Positions 32,089-38,795 of a stretch of 41,515 nt of DNA are shown here, piece after piece. Source of the DNA: a virus; the IMG/VR virus record IMGVR_UViG_3300027659_000073, positions 1 through 41,515 of that record; one strand, written 5' to 3'. The notes under the pieces were generated by a model. It did no database searches, was not told the DNA's origin, and saw nothing but the letters and a program-made list of their open reading frames with translations. Every line of letters begins with the position of its first letter. The first letter of the stretch is position 1. Position numbers and translations under genes: made by a program.

Positions 32089-32214
32089 ATGGCAAATACC
32101 CGTGACCTTTTTATGTGCCCGCAATGCGGAGAGATGTGGCTGTCAAAGACGGGGCGGTACTGTGTTGAGTGCCGAGTGGAAGGGGAACCTCTTGATGACC
32201 CAACAGACGATTGA
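32089..32214 (+). CDS. small zinc-ribbon protein (41 aa)
   Basis: CPQC (residues 10-13) and CVEC (25-28) form a compact four-Cys zinc knuckle in a 41-residue protein with an acidic tail. AAGG lies 3 bases before the ATG, a close but usable spacing. Such mini zinc ribbons are common in phage early regions. The next gene starts inside its 3' end. Confidence 0.6.
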   Translation: MANTRDLFMCPQCGEMWLSKTGRYCVECRVEGEPLDDPTDD

Positions 32215-32476
32215 GTTCGCACCGCAAGAATACCCAGTCGCTCTCATCTACTGGGCTGATGCGTGTGGCGGTGATGCAGGCTGGCTAACACTGGATGAAG
32301 TGGAAGACGACGGCGAAGTTCTCGTGCAATCAGTAGGCTTTCTTGTGCCTGTCGGTGACGCTGGCTCTAAAGAAAACCACATGACTTTACTGCAAAGCAT
32401 CCACGATGGCGAAGGTATCAACCTGTTTTATATCCCTGTTGCAATGGTCAGGAAAATTGTTTTACTAAACGCTTGA
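32195..32476 (+). CDS. acidic hypothetical protein (93 aa)
   Basis: I choose ATG 32195 because GGGGAA lies 10 bases upstream and longer forms overlap the zinc-ribbon gene more. The product is mainly beta (YPVALIYWADACGG, then GEVLVQSVGFLVPV) with a short helix. No motif is recognised. Its last bases overlap the -35 of the next promoter. Confidence 0.6.
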   Translation: MTQQTIEFAPQEYPVALIYWADACGGDAGWLTLDEVEDDGEVLVQSVGFLVPVGDAGSKENHMTLLQSIHDGEGINLFYIPVAMVRKIVLLNA

Positions 32477-32501
32477 CATTGACGCACCCCACCTGTACTC
32501 T
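32473..32501 (+). promoter_or_regulatory. rightward sigma70-type promoter of the recombination block
   Basis: TTGACA (32473-32478) and TACTCT (32496-32501) are 17 bp apart, the best-spaced promoter in the window. A partial dyad, TGTG to CACA (32501-32523), covers the start region and may be an operator. The AAGGGGAA ribosome site and ATG 32540 follow. Confidence 0.7.
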
Positions 32502-32539
32502 GTGACGCAACAACTGTTACACAGAGAAGGGGAAGTTAA

Positions 32540-33490
32540 ATGACTTTCAATCGTTACCGTATCAACAAAGAACCACACGGTTCACAAGCGTGGCTGAATC
32601 AGCGTTACATGGATGAGCAAGGCAACCGCCGAATCTCAGCCAGTGCCGCAGCCGCTATCTATGGCTTGCATCCTTTCGTAAAGAAAGACCACTATGCAGC
32701 CGAACAACTATCAGGTGTGGCACCTACACCTATCACCCCTAATGCAGCGATGGAGACAGGCAACCGCCTTGAAGACACCATCATCTCATGGGCTGGTGAC
32801 AGACTCGGTGTTGAATTTGAAACACCTAACCAATTGTTCTGTTACGACACAGACAACGGGTGCCATCTCATCTCTACCCTTGACGGATGGAACAACGACA
32901 CTCGCCACATCCTTGAGGTCAAGACCACGAGCCGTGAGTATTCAGGTACTCTCCCTGATTACTGGCGCATCCAAGGCATCACACAATACATCTGTTCTGA
33001 TGCCGAGCGTGTGACTTGGGCAATCTTTGATAACACCTTGCGCCTCACATTGGTTGAGCAGGTCATCACTGAAGAAGAAGTCGCTGAACATATTGAAGCA
33101 GTGACCGAGTGGTTGAATAGTGTTGAGTTGGGCATGACACCATCAGGTGTTAAGTGGTCTTACGAAACTATCCAGACTAGGTATCAGCGTCCCGTGTCCC
33201 GCACGGTTGAGTTGCCTAGTGAAACTGCTGACTTAATACAGAGGTTGCGTCATGTACGCAGTGAACTTGCATCGTACAAGCAGATGGAAGATGAATTAAA
33301 AGCGGAGGTGTGCGAGTTGTTAGGCGAAGCAGATACCGCTATATTGAATGGTGTCACGGTTGCGACATGGAAGGGACAGAAGCGGGAGTCATTTGATTCT
33401 AAAGCACTGCGCCTTGCCCATCCTGACCTTGCCAAACAATATCTAAAAGAAGTACACACCCGTACATTTCTCTTGAAGGGAGAAAAATAA
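32540..33490 (+). CDS. YqaJ-type recombination exonuclease (316 aa)
   Basis: The YqaJ/lambda-exonuclease fold is readable: GNRLED (E78), STLDG (D115), LEVKTT (E126, K128) and the YxxQ-like helix YWRIQGITQY (Q145, Q149). Such enzymes resect double-stranded ends 5' to 3' and work with a single-strand annealing protein, which is the next gene (1-bp overlap). The C-terminal 100 residues are helical and include a coiled coil. It probably serves replication by recombination and concatemer formation. Confidence 0.88.
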   Translation: MTFNRYRINKEPHGSQAWLNQRYMDEQGNRRISASAAAAIYGLHPFVKKDHYAAEQLSGVAPTPITPNAAMETGNRLEDTIISWAGDRLGVEFETPNQLFCYDTDNGCHLISTLDGWNNDTRHILEVKTTSREYSGTLPDYWRIQGITQYICSDAERVTWAIFDNTLRLTLVEQVITEEEVAEHIEAVTEWLNSVELGMTPSGVKWSYETIQTRYQRPVSRTVELPSETADLIQRLRHVRSELASYKQMEDELKAEVCELLGEADTAILNGVTVATWKGQKRESFDSKALRLAHPDLAKQYLKEVHTRTFLLKGEK

Positions 33491-34152
33491 TGGAAAAGAA
33501 AACAATCGGACTTGATGAAGTCCTCACTAAATACGGGGTACCTGACCCCAAAATCATAGGCAAGTTACCTAAGGGCGGTCAGCAGTTGTCCTTTGTCGGG
33601 CACGCCGATGTGACAAAAATGCTTTTGGAAGTGGACAGTGCATGGACATGGGAGCCAACAGCGTTTGACTCTGATGGTCTACCTGCCTACCGTGTAGAGA
33701 ATGGCATGGCACACATGGCTGGATGGATGACAGTGCATGGTGTGCGCCGTCTTGGTATCGGTTCATGCCTACCCAACAAGCCCGATTTGCTGAAGGAACT
33801 TATCAGCGACCTAATTAGGAACTGCGGAATGAGGTATGGATTTTGTCTCAGTTTGTGGACTAAGCAGGAATGGGAAGACCTAGACCACAACCCAGCCCCA
33901 TCTAAGCCACGCCCGTCAGCACCCGCCAGTGCCCCTGAGCAGGCTCCTAAGCAGGCTAAACCCAAGACCCTAACCCCACTGTCACAGGCACAGATTGACC
34001 AGTTCAACACCGCCTGTGAAGCCAAAGGGATAACACCCCTAGCGGTAGCCCTCAACGCAGGCATCCCCGAAGGTACCCCTTGGATGGAGTCACACCTTCC
34101 AGCCCTACGGTCAGCGTTCAAGGAACTTGCATCATTCAAGGACGGCGAGTGA
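33490..34152 (+). CDS. Rad52-like single-strand annealing protein (220 aa)
   Basis: The N-terminal domain (about 30-140) has LSFVGHADVTKMLLEVDSAW, a middle beta segment, and ELISDLIRNCGMRYGFCLSLW, closely resembling the D(A/L)IRNxxMRFG signature of Rad52/Sak-type annealing proteins. A Pro/Ala-rich linker (about 145-172) leads to a small helical C-terminal domain. Paired with the YqaJ exonuclease, it would anneal resected strands. Its TGA overlaps the next ATG. Confidence 0.75.
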   Translation: MEKKTIGLDEVLTKYGVPDPKIIGKLPKGGQQLSFVGHADVTKMLLEVDSAWTWEPTAFDSDGLPAYRVENGMAHMAGWMTVHGVRRLGIGSCLPNKPDLLKELISDLIRNCGMRYGFCLSLWTKQEWEDLDHNPAPSKPRPSAPASAPEQAPKQAKPKTLTPLSQAQIDQFNTACEAKGITPLAVALNAGIPEGTPWMESHLPALRSAFKELASFKDGE

Positions 34153-34334
34153 TGGCTAACAAAAGAACAGTAGACCCCACCGCCAGTGAAGCATCAGCCC
34201 ATATCATTGGGTTGCGTGTCACACCGTCACAGTTAGAACAGATTGCTTTCTTATGTAAGCAACGCAACACGAAGCGTTCACAATTATTCCGTGACTTAAT
34301 CCGTCAAGAACTAGAAGCAGAACTGGCTAGGTAA
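34152..34334 (+). CDS. ribbon-helix-helix DNA-binding protein (60 aa)
   Basis: Residues 19-58 (HIIGLRVTPSQLEQIAFL, then NTKRSQLFRDLIRQELEAEL) follow the CopG/Arc pattern: a beta strand, helix, turn and helix. These proteins dimerise and read palindromic operators through the strand. It is the only clear small repressor-type protein in the window besides WhiB, and hence a candidate reader of GWCTTAAGWC or of the dyads near 5940. Overlaps at both ends tie it to the operon. Confidence 0.75.
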   Translation: MANKRTVDPTASEASAHIIGLRVTPSQLEQIAFLCKQRNTKRSQLFRDLIRQELEAELAR

Positions 34335-34552
34335 TGTCCAGTTACGAGGAACTTCTTGACAACATGGAAGAACGAAACAAACTGTTGAGCGTTCAACTCA
34401 AGCAAGCGAAGGCGGAGACACAAGAGTGGAGGCGCATAGCCAATGCGTTAGCCCACTCCAGTGCCCTGTCGTCAGGCAAACACACCCCGTTGGTGGAACA
34501 CGAGCACTACCGCAAGTGGGAGAAGAAGAACAGGGCGTGGTGGGGTGTCTAA
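34334..34552 (+). CDS. coiled-coil hypothetical protein (72 aa)
   Basis: The ATG overlaps the previous stop. Residues 1-40 form a charged coiled coil (EELLDNMEERNKLLSVQLKQAK), followed by a His- and Trp-rich tail (HEHYRKWEKKNRAWWGV). No family is recognised. The next gene starts 8 nt before its end. Confidence 0.6.
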   Translation: MSSYEELLDNMEERNKLLSVQLKQAKAETQEWRRIANALAHSSALSSGKHTPLVEHEHYRKWEKKNRAWWGV

Positions 34553-34850
34553 TGAACGCATACACGGACGCTCTACCTACCTGAAATACAAATGCCGATG
34601 CACTGTATGTGTTGAAGACGCAAGGAAATACCGTGTTGATAGAAAGAAGACTGTCTTAATGCTTGATGGTGAACCGTTGATTGAAAGGCTTGCTCGTGAC
34701 GGGCGTATGTTATCTATCAATACCAGCACCAGCCACAAGTGGAGGACTAGAGGGTTAAGTGTTTACTTAGCCGACAGGTGGGCAGTGAAACTTGGATACC
34801 ACCCATATGAAATATGGGGCAATGAATTTTACAGAGGATGTAATGAGTAA
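34545..34850 (+). CDS. hypothetical DNA-binding-like protein, GTG start (101 aa)
   Basis: I choose GTG 34545 because it gives SNERIHGRSTYLKYKCRCTVCVEDAR, an N-terminal HGxxSTYxxYKCRCxxC segment I recall from actinobacterial phage proteins. Upstream in-frame ATGs would overlap the previous gene deeply. The C-terminal SVYLADRWAVKLGYHPYEIWG resembles a helix-turn-helix recognition region of XRE-like proteins. A regulatory or nucleic-acid role is likely but not certain. Confidence 0.6.
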   Translation: MSNERIHGRSTYLKYKCRCTVCVEDARKYRVDRKKTVLMLDGEPLIERLARDGRMLSINTSTSHKWRTRGLSVYLADRWAVKLGYHPYEIWGNEFYRGCNE

Positions 34851-35181
34851 AGCAAAACAAAAAGGAACATCGGCTGAGACCGCCGTAGTTAACTGGCTTA
34901 AGACAGAAGGCTGGCTGTACGCAGAGAGGCGAGCACTTCAAGGCAATCTTGACAAGGGCGACATCAACATGGGTGCGCCAGTTGTTATTGAAGTTAAGAA
35001 CTGCAAGACCATCACACTCTCTGAGTGGCTGAAAGAACTGAAGGTTGAGATGGATAACGCTGGTGTCAGTGTTGGTTCGGTCATCGCAAAGAAAAGAGGA
35101 ACGACTTCTGTCGGGGATTGGTATGCAGTGATGCCCGCCTCTGTCTTTGCTGTCTTACTTAAGGAAGCAGGATACCAATGA
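34843..35181 (+). CDS. Holliday-junction-resolvase-like PD-(D/E)XK nuclease (112 aa)
   Basis: GTSAETAVVNWLKTEGW (E12), GDIN (D40) and VVIEVKNCK (E50, K52) make the E...D...ExK set of small Hjc/VRR-like nucleases, and the length is typical. Next to an exonuclease and an annealing protein, it probably resolves branched replication or packaging intermediates. It overlaps the upstream gene by 8 nt and the next by 4 nt. Confidence 0.75.
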   Translation: MSKAKQKGTSAETAVVNWLKTEGWLYAERRALQGNLDKGDINMGAPVVIEVKNCKTITLSEWLKELKVEMDNAGVSVGSVIAKKRGTTSVGDWYAVMPASVFAVLLKEAGYQ

Positions 35182-35348
35182 GTGAGTACATACACATGGA
35201 TGATGCTTACGAATGGCTTAGAGAAAAAGAAGTTCAGTTCGCAGAGCAAGACTTCTCCAGAGTGCAAGCAGAGCGTGACCAACTCAAACTTAAAGTGCAT
35301 GAACTTTACACTGAGGTTGAACGCCTATCAAGGGAACTCGCTAGATGA
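35178..35348 (+). CDS. small coiled-coil protein (56 aa)
   Basis: A 56-residue ORF from ATG 35178 overlapping both neighbours by 4 nt. Almost the entire length is a heptad-rich charged helix (VQAERDQLKLKVHELYTEVERLSREL). It could be an accessory subunit of one of the flanking nucleases, judged only from tight coupling. Confidence 0.6.
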   Translation: MSEYIHMDDAYEWLREKEVQFAEQDFSRVQAERDQLKLKVHELYTEVERLSRELAR

Positions 35349-35875
35349 ATCACGGGTCACGCTGGTCATACCAACTAACCGTTGCCGAAGAAGCCATCTG
35401 TGCGAGAGTCGGATGGCTACGCCAAGAACCCATGCTCGGACAACCACAACGCAACATGAACTACTCCGAAGGAGATGTTTGGGAATCTTTACAACACATG
35501 ATTTGTGCTGGAAGTGAACTGGCTTTCGCTCGGATGATGGGGATGAACGAGTTTGAACCTCATGTCAATAAGTTCAAGAGTGCGTTAGATATTCCTGGCT
35601 ATGGTGAGGTTCGTTATGCGTTCCCTCGTGGTTTCCCTACAAGTTCTGGTCAAGTGAACGGTCTACGCATGACCATCCATGATGACGAGACACTTAAGTA
35701 CGCACTGGTAGTCGGTGGTCTAGCGAAACGCACACGACGGGTGGCACCTGACTGGTTAGGCGAACCCTATGTTGCGGTTGGCTGGATGTATGGACATGAA
35801 GCGAAGCGTGACGAGTGGAAGTTCAATGACAAAACTTGGTACGCCCCAGTCAATGCGCTAAGACTTTTGCAGTAA
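35345..35875 (+). CDS. putative restriction-fold nuclease-like protein (176 aa)
   Basis: The order of segments, SELAFARMMGM (about 57-67), SALDIPGYGEVRYAF (79-93), LRMTIHDDETLKYALVVGG and AVGWMYGHEAKRDEW, matches a phage family I recall with a PD-(D/E)XK-like core. An acidic residue precedes the D-x(n)-EVR set. The usual Lys is replaced by Arg in EVR, so activity is uncertain. Unknown substrate; it lies in the recombination block. Confidence 0.55.
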   Translation: MNHGSRWSYQLTVAEEAICARVGWLRQEPMLGQPQRNMNYSEGDVWESLQHMICAGSELAFARMMGMNEFEPHVNKFKSALDIPGYGEVRYAFPRGFPTSSGQVNGLRMTIHDDETLKYALVVGGLAKRTRRVAPDWLGEPYVAVGWMYGHEAKRDEWKFNDKTWYAPVNALRLLQ

Positions 35876-35922
35876 CCCTGATAAACTATTCCAATCCGTT
35901 TAACACTTAAGACAGGAGACCT

Positions 35923-35937
35923 ATGAACCCTAACTGA
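35923..35937 (+). other. minigene-like 4-codon ORF with its own ribosome site
   Basis: ATG-AAC-CCT-AAC-TGA follows AGGAG at a spacing of 4 bp, directly after a CTTAAGAC motif (35907), in the leader of the next gene. Very short ORFs of this kind in phages can slow ribosomes or regulate the downstream gene. Whether it is translated is unknown. Confidence 0.35.
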
Positions 35938-35962
35938 CCTATCACTTTACGAAAGGACAACC

Positions 35963-36397
35963 ATGCGCAAACGCATCCTCACCTCTATCATCGCCCTATC
36001 CCTACTATCAGCGTCCCCAGTCCACGCATCCACAACGGACAAACACACCCACCGTAAATATCACGGTCTTATGTCAGATTATTTCTACGACAGGCTCGCC
36101 TCCTGCGAGACAGGCGGAAACTGGCAACACGCCACTCGCTCCTACACAGGAGGACTCGGCATCGCACGAGGCACATGGCAACGCTGGTCAAACAGCAGTA
36201 GTGCCAAAGGCAAAAGCCCCCGCTACCAAGTACAAGTGGCAGACAACATCGCTTTCATGGGACACACCAAAGACGGAGTGTTCAAATACCCAGTAGGTGT
36301 CTACGGTTGGGGCTGTGTCAAGAACACACCCGAACTACAAGCACTCATCTGCAAGTCAAAGAACCCGAAAGTATACCGCAAAAGGAGAAACTGCTAA
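35963..36397 (+). CDS. secreted Rpf-like lysozyme/transglycosylase (144 aa)
   Basis: A signal peptide (MRKRILTSIIALSLL, cleavage after VHA at residue 22) is followed by the resuscitation-promoting-factor-type domain: RLASCETGGNW with the catalytic E49, then YTGGLGIARGTWQRW. The family cleaves the glycan backbone of actinobacterial peptidoglycan. It is expressed with replication genes, far from the lysis cassette, so it may remodel the wall early or be a second lysin. Ribosome site AAAGGA. Confidence 0.8.
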   Translation: MRKRILTSIIALSLLSASPVHASTTDKHTHRKYHGLMSDYFYDRLASCETGGNWQHATRSYTGGLGIARGTWQRWSNSSSAKGKSPRYQVQVADNIAFMGHTKDGVFKYPVGVYGWGCVKNTPELQALICKSKNPKVYRKRRNC

Positions 36398-36427
36398 GGT
36401 AACAGTGACACGCATAGGGGTAAACCT

Positions 36428-36856
36428 GTGGACACAGCGACATACAAAGACAGCCAACGCTTCTGGCGCAAAGTAACCATTGGTACACCCGACGAATGTT
36501 GGGAGTGGCAAGGCTCACGCCGAGGCGACAGTTACGGACAGTTGTATGCACAAGGAAAACACAGGGCAGCCCACCGCTTCTCATTCTTTCTAGCCAACTG
36601 TTACTACCCACCTGTCGTAAGACACAAGTGCGACAACAGAGTATGTGTCAATCCCCACCACCTACAAGGCGGGACACAGACAGACAACATGAGAGATGTA
36701 GTAGAGAGAGGGAGACACTTCTATGCAAACAAAACCCACTGCCCAAGAGGACATGAATACACCAAAGAGAACACCTACACCCGACCCAAGGGAAGCCGAG
36801 AATGTCGGGCGTGTAGGAAAGAAAGAAAGAACACGCTGGTCTTGCACAAGTTGTAA
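36428..36856 (+). CDS. free-standing HNH endonuclease, GTG start (142 aa)
   Basis: The HNH core is visible as AHRFSFFL, then VVRHKCDNRVCVNPHHLQGGTQTDNMRD (about 48-92), with a C-terminal zinc-binding CPRGHEYTKENTY and CRAC. This is the layout of homing-type HNH enzymes found in phages. GTG 36428 is preceded by AGGGG. Its 3' third overlaps an out-of-frame zinc-ribbon gene, which hints at insertion beside an existing gene. Confidence 0.85.
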   Translation: MDTATYKDSQRFWRKVTIGTPDECWEWQGSRRGDSYGQLYAQGKHRAAHRFSFFLANCYYPPVVRHKCDNRVCVNPHHLQGGTQTDNMRDVVERGRHFYANKTHCPRGHEYTKENTYTRPKGSRECRACRKERKNTLVLHKL

Positions 36857-36968
36857 GACATCAGTAACATTGTTTGTCGCAGTAAAATATGCGCCAACAC
36901 ACACCTGCCCTAAGAAAGCAGGACGGGTAACACCACTTAAGAAAGAAGAAGCGGAACCAAATGAGTAA
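36723..36968 (+). CDS. small zinc-binding protein overlapping the HNH gene (81 aa)
   Basis: The ATG 36723 has AGGGAG upstream; ATG 36753 is an alternative. The last 50 residues (RWSCTSCKTSVTLFVAVKYAP, then HTCPKKAGR) resemble a small zinc-ribbon protein of actinophages. The first 134 nt lie out of frame inside the HNH gene. Its stop overlaps the ssb start by 8 nt. Either the start is further in and not recognised, or this is a genuine overlap. Confidence 0.55.
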   Translation: MQTKPTAQEDMNTPKRTPTPDPREAENVGRVGKKERTRWSCTSCKTSVTLFVAVKYAPTHTCPKKAGRVTPLKKEEAEPNE

Positions 36969-37365
36969 CCACATCACAATCAACGGCAAGGTAGGGCAAG
37001 AGCCTGAACTGCGCTACTCCCAAGGAGGCATGGCAGTCTTAACATTCTCCGTTGCTGACACATACGGCAAAGATGACAAGAAGAAAACAACATGGCACAA
37101 TGTCACCGTGTTCTCTAAACTTGCAGAGAATGTAGCCAACACCATCGCCAAAGGTTCAACTGTCATAGTCGTAGGTCGCTACGAACAAGACGAGTTCACC
37201 AAAAAAGATGGAACCAAAGGCAAGAGCCTGAAGTTAATCGCTGATGAAGTCGGTGCATCATGTCGTTGGAACTCATGGGTTCAAGACAACACCGAAGCAA
37301 CGATGCAACAAATCGGACAGGTATTTCCTACCGCCTCACAGGTAGCAGAAGACGAGTTCTTCTAA
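36961..37365 (+). CDS. ssb: single-stranded DNA-binding protein (134 aa)
   Basis: The OB fold is clear (ITINGKVGQEPELRYSQGGMAVLTFSVAD, KTTWHNVTVFSKLAENV, GSTVIVVGRYEQDEF), and the C-terminus ends in the acidic EDEFF tip that recruits partner proteins in SSBs. It coats single-stranded DNA during replication and recombination and fits with the YqaJ/Rad52-like pair upstream. Overlaps of 8 nt and 1 nt join it to its neighbours. Confidence 0.9.
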   Translation: MSNHITINGKVGQEPELRYSQGGMAVLTFSVADTYGKDDKKKTTWHNVTVFSKLAENVANTIAKGSTVIVVGRYEQDEFTKKDGTKGKSLKLIADEVGASCRWNSWVQDNTEATMQQIGQVFPTASQVAEDEFF

Positions 37366-37625
37366 TGTCTGACCCACTATCAATGTCATTTGATATGTGG
37401 ATGGAAGTTGGCTTAAGACAGGGGTGGGTAACACCACCCCTATGCCACACCCACGATGGTGTAGCCACCACACCCGATGAAGACCAAGCCTTTGAGGACG
37501 GTGACGACATCTGTATCCACATCATGCGTCTCTATGCAAACCCACAAGAGAAAGCAGATTGTGAAGAGAACCACTCGCCAACGGTATGGCGTAACCCATT
37601 CCCCGAACTTAGACCCATACCCTGA
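37365..37625 (+). CDS. conserved actinophage-type hypothetical protein (86 aa)
   Basis: The ATG overlaps the ssb stop (TAATG). The segment WVTPPLCHTHDGVATTPDEDQAFEDGDDICIHIMRLY, with two Cys and several His, is of a kind I recall in actinobacterial phages beside WhiB or SSB genes, function unknown. A CTTAAG copy is translated near residue 16. Confidence 0.65.
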   Translation: MSDPLSMSFDMWMEVGLRQGWVTPPLCHTHDGVATTPDEDQAFEDGDDICIHIMRLYANPQEKADCEENHSPTVWRNPFPELRPIP

Positions 37626-37758
37626 CCAGAAATCCTGCGACCATTGCGGGACAGTAGCCCGTGCCCTTGTGGTGTGGACACATGAACAGATAGCCGACTG
37701 CGGTTGCGCTTGCCATTGGGCAAGGCGACATGACTCAACGAAGAAGAAGAACAAGTGA
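37561..37758 (+). CDS. zinc-ribbon-like small protein (65 aa), start uncertain
   Basis: The C-terminal part has CDHC and CGCACHW, an evident metal-binding cluster, in a frame open from upstream. No ATG lies after the previous gene, so the start must overlap it: GTG 37561 (used here), ATG 37534 or ATG 37477. None has a strong ribosome site. Its TGA overlaps the GTG start of the WhiB gene, which supports coupling. Confidence 0.5.
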   Translation: MKRTTRQRYGVTHSPNLDPYPDQKSCDHCGTVARALVVWTHEQIADCGCACHWARRHDSTKKKNK

Positions 37759-38024
37759 AACGCTGGCAAGATGATGCGCATTGTAAAGGGTTAGATACCA
37801 ACATATTTTTTCCTGAAGTGTTTGGTGACCAACGAAACGGAATGATATGGGAGCAGGCTAAAAGAATATGCCGTGCGTGCCCTGTCACCGATGAATGTCT
37901 TAAGTCAGAACTTCCGTATGAGCAGGCAAGTGGTCGGCGCAACGGTGTGTGGGGTGGACTCACGCCTAAAGAGCGTGACCAGTTGGTGAAGTACAACCAG
38001 CCTGTACGCATGAAGAAGCCCTAG
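37755..38024 (+). CDS. WhiB-family iron-sulfur transcription regulator (89 aa)
   Basis: Four Cys in the WhiB arrangement (C10, C39, C42, C48) bind a 4Fe-4S cluster, and GVWGGLT (residues 64-70) is the family's turn motif, followed by a basic tail. WhiB proteins occur only in Actinobacteria and their phages, and they act by binding the main sigma factor. Here it is the last gene of the rightward block, GTG start, and may switch host or phage transcription. A GTCTTAAGTC copy is translated just after the cluster. Confidence 0.9.
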   Translation: MKRWQDDAHCKGLDTNIFFPEVFGDQRNGMIWEQAKRICRACPVTDECLKSELPYEQASGRRNGVWGGLTPKERDQLVKYNQPVRMKKP

Positions 38025-38054
38025 CCATCAGGAAGGGGGACTGACGACTAGGGC
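38018..38054. terminator. hairpin between convergent blocks
   Basis: GCCCTAG (38018-38024) pairs with CTAGGGC (38048-38054), with an inner TCAG/CTGA stem. It overlaps the WhiB stop and lies between rightward and leftward genes. AT-rich sequence with T-runs follows to the right, so a terminator acting on the rightward transcripts is likely. Confidence 0.5.
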
Positions 38055-38077
38055 AAATCAAGTGTATCAAATTAATT

Positions 38078-38341
38078 TTATCTGAGTTTTATTATTCTGT
38101 ACGACGACTTGTAATAAACCGAACACATACTTGCTGAGTGTTCTGCTGTCTTACGACTTGGGAATATCTCTGCCTTAGCCCGTGTGGGTGTCCACTTCCA
38201 TACTTCATACGGGCAGTACCGCAGGTACTTGTATGGTGTTCCACCATCACAGGTAGCCAACGCTATGACCCAGCGTTCACTTGTGTCTTGTGGTTTGGTT
38301 TCGTGTTGTGGGTGGAACAGTCTTGTTAGTGTCTGCCACAC
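38078..38341 (-). CDS. hypothetical basic protein, GTG start (87 aa)
   Basis: The GTG at 38341 overlaps the stop of the upstream gene (TAGTG). The 87 residues are rich in Trp, His, Lys and Arg, with a YCPYEVWKWTPTRAKAEIFPSRKTAEH centre. No motif is recognised. It is the last gene of the right-hand leftward array before the convergent hairpin. Confidence 0.6.
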   Translation of the reverse strand: MWQTLTRLFHPQHETKPQDTSERWVIALATCDGGTPYKYLRYCPYEVWKWTPTRAKAEIFPSRKTAEHSASMCSVYYKSSYRIIKLR

Positions 38342-38541
38342 TAGAACGGTTCGGCTGTCCAGTAGGTCAGGTCACGCCCGTTACATACAGGACACAAGTC
38401 AGTAGCGATAAGTTCCTTGAAGTCGTATGACCAGCCGTACTTGCGCTCATTGTCTCGTGCGTAGTTAGGCTTTGTTGCGTGATGGGCAAGCGATGATTCG
38501 CCCCCACACTTGTCGCACTTAAGTCTGATGATGACGCTCAT
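38341..38541 (-). CDS. small zinc-ribbon protein (66 aa)
   Basis: CDKC (residues 9-12) and CPVC (about 50-53) form a classic split zinc ribbon, with a His- and Tyr-rich loop between. It overlaps its neighbour upstream by 4 nt. A CTTAAG copy lies near the start (RLKCDKC). Likely nucleic-acid related by analogy to similar small ribbons; the function is unknown. Confidence 0.7.
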   Translation of the reverse strand: MSVIIRLKCDKCGGESSLAHHATKPNYARDNERKYGWSYDFKELIATDLCPVCNGRDLTYWTAEPF

Positions 38542-38795
38542 CGGTTGTACTCATTGACTGAACTAATCCAGCACCAGCCAGCCACACCCATGAGGGTGAT
38601 GCTTAGAAGGAACGAGGTGTCAAGCGTGAACAACGAACCGAGACAGAACATGAAGCCAGAGAATGTCCGTGCCTTGTAGTTCATCTGGCGTGGTGCGTGA
38701 CCGAGCCTGTCTCTCACCGCTTGGGTGCGGGTGCGTATGTCTAGTGGTTTGTCCCATGATTTTACTGCGGGGTGGTTAGGTGAATAGCGTTTCAT
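38538..38795 (-). CDS. small membrane protein (85 aa)
   Basis: The ATG 38795 abuts GACTTAAGTC, the same start-linked motif as in the left array. A basic 45-residue N-terminal part is followed by a hydrophobic region with two possible membrane helices (FMFCLGSLFTLDTSFLLSITLMGVAGWCW). It could modify the host membrane or exclude other phages; no evidence beyond topology. Confidence 0.65.
   Translation of the reverse strand: MKRYSPNHPAVKSWDKPLDIRTRTQAVRDRLGHAPRQMNYKARTFSGFMFCLGSLFTLDTSFLLSITLMGVAGWCWISSVNEYNR

Noticed and set aside
34461-34544. Longer ATG-start form of the gene at 34545-34850
   Set aside because: It would overlap the coiled-coil gene by 92 nt with a low-quality Arg/Thr-rich extension; the GTG at 34545 begins exactly at the recognisable domain.
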